From Lichenostomus cassidix (lineage: Eukaryota; Chordata; Aves; Passeriformes; Meliphagidae), in the NCBI GenBank assembly GCA_008360975.2, contig CM039193.1:13258501-13322500 (forward strand): a stretch of DNA of 64,000 nucleotides. Direction: 5' to 3'. This document shows positions 10,353 through 22,006 of the stretch, in pieces (within the stretch, counting starts at the first letter, position 1; every line of letters begins with the position of its first letter). The notes beneath the pieces are model-generated. The model was not told where the DNA came from and did no database searches. It was given only the letters and a program-made list of their open reading frames with translations. A program made the translations under genes and the position numbers.

Positions 10353-13300
10353 GTAAATCGTAAAGAGGTCCTTAAGTAATTTCTATTTCTGATCCAGAAA
10401 GTATTTTGGAATATGGACATAGAATCTGCACTGAATGCTATTTGAGTGTTGAGGTTACTACACAGCTATGGCACTCTGTTTACATCCTGTTCATTTCACA
10501 GCAGCTTGCTATTGGTCTACTGCATATTTCATTGCAAGTTGCATTGGCAGGCAAGTCCTGATCCACAGTTAACCTACATCATTGTGAAATTTGTTAAAAT
10601 AAAATCTTTAATTATTATATCAAATCACATTTGCTTTGATCTCTGTAAACTCTGTGAAGATTTTCCCTCTGTAAACATCCTGGTGGTTATTGGCCAAAAT
10701 CTGAAGAATATTGAGCATGACTATTTTGATGTTTAATGTAAATATACATTGTAGGTCAAAGATGGAGCACAGCTAGTGCTTATCTTCGCCCAGCCATATC
10801 ACGCCCAAATTTCTCAGTTGCAGAGAAGACACTTGTAACAAAAATCTTGTTTCAAGGAACAAAATGCATTGGTGTTGAGTATGTGAAAAATGGGCAAAGG
10901 AAAAAGGTAAGAGATTTTCAATTTCCAGTATGAAAAGTATGAATCAAAGCAATTTTTTTGTGAAAAAACTTCTATGAAAAATGTTACTTTATAGTGCAAA
11001 ATGTCCTTTTTTAGAGGTTATGTTGTTTCTTCCAGTATATGATTCCTTGTCAGTTGTTTTACAGTAGGTGATATTTCAGTTGTATTGATTTAGAGATTAA
11101 CTTCATCATCATATTTCCATCTCCCAGTGCTGAGGGGACAAGCTCTAACCTGCTGTTACAGAGTGTTGTGTAAGATGTCTGATGAACCTGTGGTGCAACC
11201 ATTCCCTGTCCCAGCACATTGACCAGTGTGCTGCAATGGTGATGGTTCTGAAAAACAATTCTGAAAATGCTGCTCTGGCATAGGAAGTTCTGTAAAAGCC
11301 AGATTATGAAATCTGAATGGCTCAAGGGATACATGACAAATCTTGCCTTATGGCTGGCTGTGGAATAAATATTTTTCAGTTTCAGTCCAACTTCCACTGA
11401 ACATGTGTGGAAGGAAGCTTGAATTGTGATTACAAAACTCTGTGGATAATTGGTTCATTTCATGCCTCTTTCAATGCATTGACTTCTGGAAGACCTAAAC
11501 CATCCTTACTTCCCTTAACAGCTGATTAGGAATTTGTCTGCAACTAGGATATTGCCTAAAAGGGGCTTGTATGCTAATAACCTAAGATATATAGTCACAA
11601 ACAATTATAAAACAATTACAAAGTGTAATAATAATATCCTAGAGAGAATAGAGTACAAATTTTGGTCGTTTGAGTTCAGTAAGTCTTAGAAAACTCAGCA
11701 GACAAGTGTTCTGTGACTGAGCATCTGCTAAAAGTTAAAATCCAGTATCAATAAATTGTTCTGTCATTTTCTAAGGCACAGAACAAATCTGCTGCTTTCT
11801 AAGTGGGTTGCAAATTATAATAATTTTAACAACATAAAACAAAAGTTGCAGAACACTTAATTGATTTCATAAGCTATTAAATTTTTGTGAAAACAGTACC
11901 TCTAATTGCTGTTCTTGTGCCATTATCAAGATCAATTTAGTTGAAGAAAGTCTTGGAAACCTAATTACACATGATCAAAGACTTTCTGAATACTCGACCA
12001 TTTAATTGTAAAATTCTTTAATTGCTATGCTATTGCTACATATTAATATATGTATGAATCCTACATAGTGAATGATATATATTTATAGCATATGATGTAC
12101 AAAGTATATTTACCTCCAAAGTATTTCCCTTCCTTTTCCCCCACCCCCAGCATTACAACTGCAGGATTTGTCTGGTTTTTTCTTTCTGGAAAACTTTATA
12201 ATTGTCAGTATGGAAGAGCTAATAATTTTATTGCATTATGAACATCAAGATGAAGCCCTTGAATACATCAAAGTGTTTTTGTTTTTACAGTCTATTTTAG
12301 ATAGGATCTCTTTTACGTGAGTCATCAGCAAAGTCAAAAGATCGCCCAAACCTGATTCAAAAATTATTCAAAACCTATTTACCAGCCAGTGACTTGTTAT
12401 TTGTCTAACACCAAAGTCCTAGAGATCTCCCAGGGTTCCAGTAAGACCTCTGACAAAAGTAGGGAAGGTAGACTGAGCATTCCTAGCATCTTTAAGTTCA
12501 GAATCAAGCTAAAAAGTATATTTTAAAGGATGAAAATGTTTTAATGTATTATAGGCTAACCCATACAAAAATTTATCAAAGTCCCTTTTTCCTCTTAGCA
12601 TGTTAGTTGTGCCATTATCTTGGGCCATTATCAAGACCAATTTTGTGGAAGAACAAAAAAGTATGGGCTAGGAATAAGTACAGTGCTGACTTTGCAGTGA
12701 GTTTAGACTGAACAAGTATCATTTGAATGTTCCTCTGAACAAACTGGTACAGTTTTGTGGGTACCATAGAAAATGGAAATAAGTTAGATAAGTCTGTATA
12801 ACATGCAAAATACAGCACTAAGTACTGATTCAACAGGCACTGATAAGGCCTGTGTTAGTCTTAACATATTAATGATTGCCCAGAGCAAAGCAATAACAAA
12901 CAAAACATATAGCACTGGCCATCTGTCAGCAATATCAGATAAATAGTGTGAAAATAATTTTTATTATTATTACATTTTGCTGTTACTGTAGCAGCAATCT
13001 CATTTGCCATCATTCTGTATAGCTGAGGTGTCACTCAAAAAGGGCAGGATTACAAGTTTACATGCATTCTGTGCTAATCTGTTAAAACTCCGAGTCAAAG
13101 GCAGAAGAATAATTTAGCAGCCTGTATCCTGACCAGCTCAGAGCTCAGACCCAACTATTTGATGAAAAGTCTGTCAGCAAAACAGAATTCAATATAAACC
13201 TGCAGTCAGTTTTATCAGCTGGCTTTAGTGAGTGGGGGGCTTTTGAGGACTACCATGAGCTAAGAAACCAAACCTTAGTCTTGGTTGAATTAAATTCATT

Positions 13301-16300
13301 TTTGGAATTTCCAGTGGTTGGAAATTTTTGAGCTACCATGTCTGTGAATTCAAAATCTGCCTTAGGAGTTTCAGTTTTAATTTATAAAGGGTTAGTGAAT
13401 GTGGCAGAGAAGCTTAGCTGCCTGATCCAAGTGTCACAGCTTCTATTCCCCTGGCAGGGAGCACAGGACTTTATTTGCAGCCATGGTACTGCCTGAGCTG
13501 AATGTTTCTGTGCCATACAGTTTGTGCCAATCTGTGCCAATGGATTGTAAAGATGGGAATAAATACAGGAATGATCAAAGTAAAAGCTTGATTATTTCTC
13601 TCTGCAGAAAATTCTGGCAAGACAGGAATACATTTAAAAAAGAAAATGTGAGAGAAGGATGTTTAATCTGGATCAGGATAGCATATCCAAACAGAAGCTC
13701 TTGACGTTGCTGCATGCAGCTCAGGCTTAATAATCTTAGGGCTTTTGTGCTCATTTCCTTTTAGGTTTTTGCCAATAAGGAAGTTATTTTAAGTGGAGGT
13801 GCCATAAATTCTCCCCAGCTGCTTATGTTGTCTGGAATTGGAAATGCAGATGATCTAAAAAAACTGGGGATTCCTATTGTTTGCCATCTTCCTGGTAATT
13901 CTTTTTCTATCTTCTAAACTTTCTTCTTCCTATGGATGCAACTGAATGACCATTAAATTAAATTAATCATGAAATTGAGTTGTCTTTATGTCAAATTGTG
14001 TAGACTGAAACACATGTTGAAACATGTTTGTTACAAATCAGTGGAAAGATGCATTGATTTTACACGAATCAGTGGAAACATGCATTGATTTTTAGAACTG
14101 AGCAACAAACTCCTACACTTTCTTCACTACATTTGACAGTGAAAAATGTCTTTCTGAAGGCATATTTTTATAGCTAAGCAGCACACTTGTCATTAAGAGT
14201 TTTGAGATTAGTTTTGATCCACAACAGATTGTATAAACTCCCACCATCATAAATATTCAAATATAGAAGAAATAACATGAACTTTTCCTTAAAGCTAAAA
14301 AAGTTAGCACAGTATTTAGAAGTTATATCTGGCAATTTTAGAACAAGTGATATATTTGCCATTTAACTTTCTATTTCCATTCTAGTCATGCTATGTTTAT
14401 GCAAAACCTTATTGTGACATGAGCAAAAGGCTGCTCTGACTCATGGCGTTGCTCTTAGTCATCACTGCCCTTGTAAGGAGTTGGTTTAGTTCCCACTTCA
14501 GCTGTTCTCTTCTTGAAACATGGTGGGTCATTGTCATGTGTGAAATAACATTTTTTTTTCCTCCCACTTTCTTCTCCCTCCTCACCCTTTCTACCCCTGC
14601 AGGAGTAGGGCAGAACCTTCAGGATCATTTAGAAGTGTATGTCCAGCAGAAGTGCACCAAACCTATTACTCTCTACAGTGCACAAAAGCCTCTTAACATG
14701 GTGAGGATTGGTCTGGAATGGCTTTGGAAATTTACAGGTATGAAGTAAAGTATGCAATCATTCTACCACTGACTGATTAAGAATCATTAAAGCCTTTTAT
14801 CTGTGAATTATATAGTCTGGGAGCCTTGTTGTACAATCTTTTTCATGCTCTGGGAAATAACTGGAACTTGCAAATGGACTTGAAGTATTTATTTTCTTCT
14901 GAATCAGAATATTTTAAATTTTTTATATCTTAAGTAATGAGGGAGGTTATTATACACCACTTTTAACAATACTATATTTCATGTGAAGAAAAACTCTACA
15001 TTTAAAAATCAGTGTTACTGAGAAAAGCTATTGCAAAAATTGGAGAAAATACTCTATTTTACATCAATGTGATGTCAATGAAAACATTGTTGAACTGAAT
15101 TAAGTTTTCTGTATAATTGCCTCAAAAGAATTTCTTTGTTGCTGTGATCAGAATCCTTTAAGCCTGTGAGTAAATCCTAATTGACTTTCCTTAAAATGAT
15201 ACATGCATTTTACAGTAACTCAGCCATAATCTATACCTTAAAAAGAATCTGTAAATATAATCCTTGATGTCAGTAAAATAGTTTGGCCAAAGTTAAGTTA
15301 AAGTTAGACCACTTGCTGAATTATGGTCTTATTTGGCAACTTATTCTGGGTATATGTGGCTTTCTACCTTGCAAGTAAATATTGAGGGCTAGTTTAGAGT
15401 TTTAAACAGAAATGGAAAGAACATAAAGACACATTGCAGGCTTTTCATCTTTCCCTTCAGGGCAGGCACTGTGGATGGCTCTGCCTATTCCATGTGACTG
15501 ATGGGATAACTGGAGAGCAGTCATGGAGCATGCAGTGCAGTGATATCAGGATGTGCAGCCAATTCCCTCCACACCTGTTAGGACTCTGAGCTCTGAAATC
15601 TCCTTCTGGAGTTAGACCCTTGGCCTGCCAGTTACAGGGAGATAACTGTAACATCCTGCTCTCAGATCAGTGGGATTTCCAAAGATATGCATATTTGCAT
15701 TTATCTAAAAATTAAAAAGCAGATGAAAGTGATGCACATTGCTTATATTACAAGCCATTCATACCGGATTTGTGTTCCTTGCAATTGGTACTGTACATAT
15801 AAATTCTTCATGGTAGTACATCTGAGGGTTAAAAAGAAATGGATTTGTTGCTCTTCTGAAGTCTTTCAATGGCATCTTCTCTCTCCTTTACGCTCTCTAG
15901 GGGATGGAGCCACTGCCCACTTGGAATCTGGTGGTTTTATCCGAAGTGAGCCAGGGGTTCCTCACCCTGACATTCAGTTCCACTTCCTTCCTTCTCAGGT
16001 GATTGATCATGGTCGGGTTGCCTCTGCAGTGGAAGCTTACCAGGTGAGTGAATAGAATGTTCCAGGAATGTTTTGTAGCCACTAGCAAGGAGGCTGGTGT
16101 TCCATTATAAATGTTGATAATTTGGCTATAGAGTGAAAAATGCTTTGTTCAGTATAATATGGAAGAGATAGCTTGACCTCCTACACTGGGGGAAAAAACA
16201 CAAGCTCGTTGTTGGATGTTGCCACTAAACTTCTGTTAGTTTTTATCTCTGGGAAAGTAGGCAAGTATTGAATTAAGTACTCACTCTGCTGATGTGCCCT

Positions 16301-17956
16301 AGTGCTATGGGTCAGGATAGCATTGTGCCAGATGCTACTCCAAACTAAAACAAGGTTGGTTCCCTGTTCCACTGCAGTTTAGACAAAGGTTTAAGTGAAA
16401 ATGTATAAAACCACTTATTCACTGGCACAAATCCAAGCCCCATTTTAGGCTACCATCTTGTTCTAAAACTCTGTGCTCATTCTGGGGAACTATCACTGAC
16501 TATACATGTTTCTCCTTGCTAATGTCCTTTCTTCAGAGATGTTAATAATTTGCTCCAGCTGCTAATTGTATTAGCATGCTCTGATACTACTAAATTGGAA
16601 TGGTTGTATTTTAAATTGAAAGAACAGCTGTGAGTTGATGTGGCAGGTATATCACCCTGTAATGGAATTTCATATTTACAAAACAAATTATAGAAAATGG
16701 AAGAATGTTCACTGGTATTTTCCACTATCCCTGTTCAACGTTTACATTTGCTGAATTTGTAAAGTCTGTCTAAATTGAAAAAAAAACCAAAACCATACTG
16801 AGTTAGGAAGTACATCAGGTGGGATTGTGTCCTGAGTGCAGCACGGGTGTTGCAGGTCCACGTGGGACCCATGAGGAGCACAAGTGTGGGCTGGCTGAAG
16901 CTGAAGAGTGCAGACCCCAATGACCACCCCATCATTGAGCCCAACTACCTGTCCACAGGTAAATGCAGCCTCTCCTTGCTCTGATGCCAACTATTTCCCA
17001 CCTGTTTCAATGGCAGATTTTTGCACCTACCCCACACCAGTTCAGAAGTGCTGGTTGGTACATTGTTACTTATTTCTCATTTATAAAAGTCAGCTGCTAC
17101 CAAAAGAGGAGATTGTGCAAAGCACGGTATAAACTAGAAAGAATTCCCTGTCGGGGATGAAGTCAGAAATCTCAGAATCTGCTGTGCCTGGCTGTTCATC
17201 ACCACCTCTACTTGTGAAGGAATGAATCTCTTTTGCTTCCCTGTGCTGAGACTATTTTCCTTTTCCTAGACAGTGGATACAGCATGATAAAATGCAATCC
17301 CTCATAGTTCACCTCCTCCCTTTTGGGGTTGTGCAATATAAGTGACAGTTCTGTTCACAGTGAATGTAAATATCTGTGACTTTGAAAAATATTCTGCTTT
17401 ATTATGGCTTTCAGCAAGAAGTGAGAGACATTCCTTACAGCCTTTTTTCTTCGATGCTACTTTTTTCTGGTTTGCATTCTGTATGTATTGGCAAATTAAA
17501 GGTGTACTTACAATTTTCTTCTTTTCTCTCTACACAGAAAGAGATATTCAGGAATTCCGCCAGTGTGTCAAGCTGACCAGAGAGATCTTTGCTCAGAAAG
17601 CTTTTGAAAAATTTCGTGGGCCTGAAATTCAACCAGGAAATCATGTTCAGTCTGACAAAGAAATAGATGCTTTCATAAGGCAGAAGGCTGACAGTGCTTA
17701 TCACCCTTCCTGCACCTGTAAAATGGGTCAGCCTTCAGACAGCACTGCTGTGGTTGATCCCCAAACAAAAGTAATTGGCGTTGAAAACTTGAGAGTGGTT
17801 GATGCTTCAATAATGCCCAGTGTTGTCACTGGAAATTTGAATGCCCCAACTATCATGATAGCAGAGAAAGCTGCAGATATAATTAAGGGCCTCCCATCAC
17901 TTCAGGAGAAAAATGTTCCTGTATATAAGCCCAAGACCTTGGAAACACAGAGATAA
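9605..17956 (+). CDS. CHDH: CHDH, choline dehydrogenase, mitochondrial (complete)
   Basis: FAD-dependent GMC-family oxidoreductase of the inner mitochondrial membrane/matrix; it oxidises choline to betaine aldehyde, the first step to betaine and one-carbon supply. Coding exons are 9605-10352, 10755-10906, 13765-13894, 14603-14737, 15901-16043, 16856-16958 and 17538-17956; 1830 nt join in phase to 609 residues (human about 594). Residues 1-50 are basic and hydroxylated, a likely mitochondrial presequence. [17 protein letters not shown] (residues 58-74) is the Rossmann FAD motif; [20 protein letters not shown] (138-157) is GMC signature 1 and [16 protein letters not shown] (311-326) is signature 2. 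The catalytic His is in SAYHPSCTC (His526) and the conserved Asn is in VTGNLNAP (N570/N572). The start is the first ATG in an exon open from 9548, with A at -3. No disruption is seen. Confidence 0.97.
10755..10906 (+). CDS. CHDH: CHDH coding exon 2
   Basis: 152 nt. The split Gly is followed by [13 protein letters not shown]; ends [12 protein letters not shown] at donor aag/gtaaga. Part of the FAD-domain beta meander. Confidence 0.95.
10907..13764 (+). other. CHDH: CHDH intron between coding exons 2 and 3
   Basis: 2.86 kb AT-rich intron. Two related ~30-bp pieces containing gccattatcaaga(t/c)caattt occur near 11918-11945 and 12625-12655. No nested gene was recognised. Confidence 0.8.
13765..13894 (+). 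CDS. CHDH: CHDH coding exon 3
   Basis: 130 nt. Carries GMC signature 2 ([16 protein letters not shown]) and ends GIPIVCHLP plus a split Gly; acceptor ccttttag, donor g/gtaatt. Confidence 0.96.
14036..14097. repeat. 31-bp tandem duplication in CHDH intron
   Basis: Two near-identical copies of a unit starting aatcagtggaaa(g/c)atgcat, at 14036 and 14067, inside the intron after coding exon 3. Too short to be a known family. Confidence 0.85.
14603..14737 (+). CDS. CHDH: CHDH coding exon 4
   Basis: 135 nt after a pyrimidine-rich acceptor (ctacccctgcag). [15 protein letters not shown] opens it, the conserved GMC active-site edge; ends GLEWLWKFT plus a split Gly. Confidence 0.96.
14738..15900 (+). 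other. CHDH: CHDH intron between coding exons 4 and 5
   Basis: 1.16 kb, AT-rich, with a polypyrimidine acceptor ending cgctctctag. Nothing else was recognised. Confidence 0.8.
15901..16043 (+). CDS. CHDH: CHDH coding exon 5
   Basis: 143 nt encoding [18 protein letters not shown] through [17 protein letters not shown] to VEAYQ; donor cag/gtgagt. Substrate-domain sheet. Confidence 0.96.
16856..16958 (+). CDS. CHDH: CHDH coding exon 6
   Basis: 103 nt encoding [20 protein letters not shown] and IIEPNYLST plus a split Glu; acceptor gtgttgcag, donor cag/gtaaat. Confidence 0.96.
17538..17956 (+). CDS. CHDH: CHDH coding exon 7 (terminal)
   Basis: 419 nt ending with TAA 17954-17956. Contains the catalytic-His region [16 protein letters not shown] and [19 protein letters not shown], and ends [11 protein letters not shown], the usual vertebrate C-terminus. 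An AATAAA overlaps the stop (17956-17961), but a longer UTR is likely; another AATAAA sits at 19398-19403. Confidence 0.96.
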
Positions 17957-18151
17957 ATAAATATTCTCATCCTTTCATATCATTTGCTATTTAAGCTTTC
18001 ATCAGCATGTTGGTATCTCATACTGAACATGCCAACATGATAAATATCATGCAAAACAACATATCCTATTAAAATAACTATTAATTTGGGTAATTTTTTG
18101 GTATTAGACTACCTACTGTATTTTTAATCTGCTGGCTTAAGTTGCATATTT

Positions 18152-18232
18152 TAGAATCATAGAATATGTTGAGTTTGAAGGGACCAATCAGGATCACTGA
18201 ATCCAACTTCTGACCCTCCAAGGATCACAAAT
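18152..18232 (-). mobile_element. CR1 LINE 3' fragment
   Basis: Plus-strand tagaatcatagaatatgttg...gaagggaccaa...ccaacttctgaccct matches the reverse complement of the 3' end of avian CR1 elements (terminal attctatgattcta-type repeat, then the ccaacc/aagggacc block). Short, diverged and 5'-truncated, as is usual for CR1. Confidence 0.8.
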
Positions 18233-18769
18233 TTAGTTAAATATGATCACTTGTGGTAAATTCAAATTTTCTGTTGAAGAGAAACTTTTCTGAATGACAA
18301 GATGGTTGTGCACATAAGCCAGAAATACTGTGTGATTGCACAAGGAATGGAAAAGATTAATATCTGCTGTTTTGCAAATGATTATGGTGAATAATTTTAA
18401 CTGCTATGAGAATGTTGCCCAGGATAACAGCTAGTCAGTAATCACCACATCCTGCAATGAATGGTCAAGAAAATGTAAGCACTTATGTAACTTGATATTC
18501 ACTAGCTGAATTAGTTTGTACCAGAATTCCTAGCGAAGGGAGGAATCTCCAGGTGCTCAGAGTCTGTCAAATGTGGTTTTTATGAGAGGAATGCACAGTT
18601 TACAAATCCTCACTCAAAGTTAGATTTCACTAAACTCTGCAGTCTCTAACTGTATAGTATTCAGGGAGAAGACATACAGTATATTTATCAGAAACTTATT
18701 TTTCTAAAAAATGCAAAACTGGAGTTGATATTTATAAAAAATCTACTGAAAAACTGGAATTTCTCTTTG

Positions 18770-18812
18770 TTTTGTTTTGGTTGGAGTTTTTTGTTTTGTT
18801 TTGGTTTTTTTT
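18770..18812. repeat. (TTTTG)n low-complexity tract
   Basis: Interrupted ttttg pentamers followed by a T run, downstream of CHDH. Confidence 0.8.
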
Positions 18813-21800
18813 CACAAGGAGCTTAGCAGAATTCTGCTCACAATTTAAGCCGATTTAGTTTACCAGTCTAGCAGCAAGAGATCTGCATTTCTATGACATC
18901 CTTAGAGTGATTGGTCTTTGGTCAGATGATTGTTTGCAAAAGATATTTCTTAGCAAATATTCTGAATGGTGCCTTGCTATCACTCAGATTTTATTTAGAG
19001 AAATTGCAGCCAAACCATATTTTAAATGAAACGTTTCTCAAAATAACTATATAAGGTCAGATATTGATAGTATGAGATCTTTTTGAATTAGAAGACAAAT
19101 ATCTTATTCATTGAACCAATTCTATATTTCAGTTAGTACTTAAATATTTGCCTTATTATCTTCAGATGTGTAAGGTAAGATACTTGAGCTTTCATGGCTG
19201 TTTTCTGTGTCAAACTAACTTTCAAGTACTGATTTTTTAAAAAAAACCATAAAGAAACTGAACTCACTGAATGAATTTGTATCTATTGATTATTTTGTGT
19301 TTTTAAGTATTCCAAAATAACTTCTGATTAAGCAGCTGTCAAAGCATAAAGTAAAACCTTCTGTAGCCTAAGATTTCTCAGGACTTGTGGCAAAAAGAAT
19401 AAACCTTTTTCAGAAAAAAAAAAAGGAATTTTACACCATTTTAACAGCCTGTAGAAAACCTTGCTGACTCAGATGTTGGCTGGAGGGACAACTGCAGATG
19501 TTTAAGGCAGATTCTTGTACCTGGTGCTGCTGGCTGTAAGGCACTGATGGAAGCCCTGCTGAGGGAAGAACTCAATTCCTTAGAGCATCTGCATAAAGAC
19601 AAACAAAACACTGACGGTGGAAGATGACAGCAGTGAACTCTGCTCCAAAAGGAGACAGGTAAACCCTTTCTATGCATGTGATGCATTCTTTTGAAATGAG
19701 GGGAAGAAGAACATTTCAAGTCATATGGGATTGATTAGCTGAGTTAAGGAGACAATTCATCTGGTGCAGCTGTTTGAGAAAAGCACAGACTGTGTATTTT
19801 GTGCCTCTTAACGGCAAATAATTTTTATTCAGCACTTATGCTTGTGAGATTTTTCTTTAAAGGTATTCATTAAGTTCTAGTTTCATTTGGCATACAATTA
19901 GGATACACCAAGTAATATATACCGGTGAGACTTACCACAGTCCTGTGCAGTTGAGAAGGGAAGCAATCTGGCAAGATGAGATACTGAAGTTCCTGCATTT
20001 GCAGATTTACAACGTGGGCTTCCACTCTAGGCATGCAAAATGGGAATTGTTATTATGCAACCGCAGAGGATTAACTAGCCACTGGCTTACATAACTTACC
20101 ATGGAACAAGCACAGACCTCTCCTTTGCTGTTATGTCAAGCTCTAAAAAGATGAGTAAACAGCAAGGTTAGGTATCCATGCCACACCAAATGTGTCTCAT
20201 GTTCAGGGAGACACTGCTGCACTGAGCACTCAGATAATCTGGCATTTCTTCTGAAACAGCATCATCTTGTCTTGCAGTTCTAAGCATCCACAGACACCTC
20301 ACAGATTCATTCCTCCCCTTCTAAACACCTAAATATTTTCATTGCAGTGAGCTGCAGTTGGTTTATTAATTCCAGCCTCACTGCTGTAGGATGTTGAGGT
20401 TAATTCATGAGATTCCTTTGATGCAGTGCTGAAGGGTTTTGTTGCCCTGGGGAAATCTTTAAGTAACATCAATTTACCATTAGTTTCTCCTGTGTTGTAT
20501 CTGGTTGCTGGTATTGAATTCCTGTTTAAAGTTGTTCTGACCTCCAGCAGAGTGAAGTCTGCTAAAGGGTACTTAGAACAGGTCCAGGATATTCTAACAT
20601 GCCCTGTGGAGCACTGGCAGTATCATAGCTAAAATTAACCACCTTTTACACCTTATGGAACTGCAGAACACAGGCTGTAATCCAGAGTTTTACCCATTGA
20701 ACAAAATAATACAGTGTGATTATTCCCCATTCTTCCCAGATATAAATTCTATAAATATACAGATAATATCTTGTGTGTTCCAAACCAGTTAACTGCAAAA
20801 GCTGCTTGATGCAAGAATTACTAGACCTGCCAGCATGGCTGGAACCAGCAATGGTACTGCCAGTGAGAACACAGCATTTCCTTGGAAATGGCTTGCTGCA
20901 GATGCTCCAGACACTTGGAGGTCTCTGGCTGGGCACAACGAGATTAAGAAAAAAAGTGGCCAAAATATTTCTTTTGTAAACACATTTCAATTCAAGTTGC
21001 TTTAGTATGAGAAGTGCTTTTAAAAGCAGCAGAAAATAGCACTATTGTAAAAATTGCTTTGTATTTAATTCACGTAAAATTTTGTACACCACAACCTTAA
21101 AATCTTTTCTAAGTGTCTGCTTTCAATTGGTCTGCAACCAAATTAGGCACACTGGAAAAGTGGGCTTGGAATATGCATTTTCTATAAAAAAAACATAGAG
21201 ACACATTTTGAGGAATAATAAAAGTATAAATATATAATTAATATAAAATATAGATATAGCATTGATAATATTAAATAATAAAAATAATTAAATACTTTTT
21301 ATATTATAGTTAAAATGAAGAGGGGGAATAAAAGCTTATCTAATTAAACTATTATAATTTTTACTCTTAATTCTTCTGTCGTCCAAGCTCCAAAAAAAGA
21401 CACTGTTCAAATGTGAGTATATTTTATAGATTCATTTTTCAGTGAATTTACTCCACCATAGATTACTTACCAGTGCTTAATTCTTTACTAGTATTTTCTC
21501 TCATTACATACATATATGAAAAAATTTGGAATCTCATAAATGATGTTTAAATTGTTCAAAGAACTTCTAGGGTTTTCATAAAAAGTAACTACTATGATTG
21601 GTAGTATTTTAAGGATGCCAACTACCATTTAATTACCACATCTTTCTGTAGTAAAACCAAACAGGTATTCTTTGAATCTATATTCATGTTCATCCCTAAA
21701 CCAGTAACTACATAGAACATGGCCTGTAACTAAATTTCTTCATTGCTTATTTTTGCAAACAGTTCTCTCATAAAATAGCTTATCTACCTTAAAGAGTCTC

Positions 21801-21984
21801 TCATCAGACTATTTAAGGCTAAGCGCAAACAGCAGGAAAACACAGTGAGGTCAGCATATGGTTTTCTGTCTCCTTGGAGAAATCATTAATTGAAAACCCC
21901 TGTCACTGCTCAGTCTGCCAAAGCTGATGTGCTATCAAATGTCTATGCTGGACAAAATACAGGACTGAGATTGTTTTCTTCCTT

Positions 21985-22006
21985 GTTTTTTTTTTTTTTT
22001 TTTTTT
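21985..22006. repeat. Poly-T tract
   Basis: Run of about 22 T. On the minus strand it is poly-A and could be a retroposon tail, but no retroposon body was recognised beside it. Confidence 0.8.

Noticed and set aside
17342..17537. N-terminal extension of the last CHDH exon
   Set aside because: It is readthrough into the preceding intron; the acceptor tctctctacacag at 17537 and the in-phase split Glu fix the exon start.
20646..20990. Overlapping 114-codon (minus) and 68-codon (plus) open frames between CHDH and CACNA1D
   Set aside because: No conserved motif and the two frames shadow each other in likely UTR or intergenic sequence.
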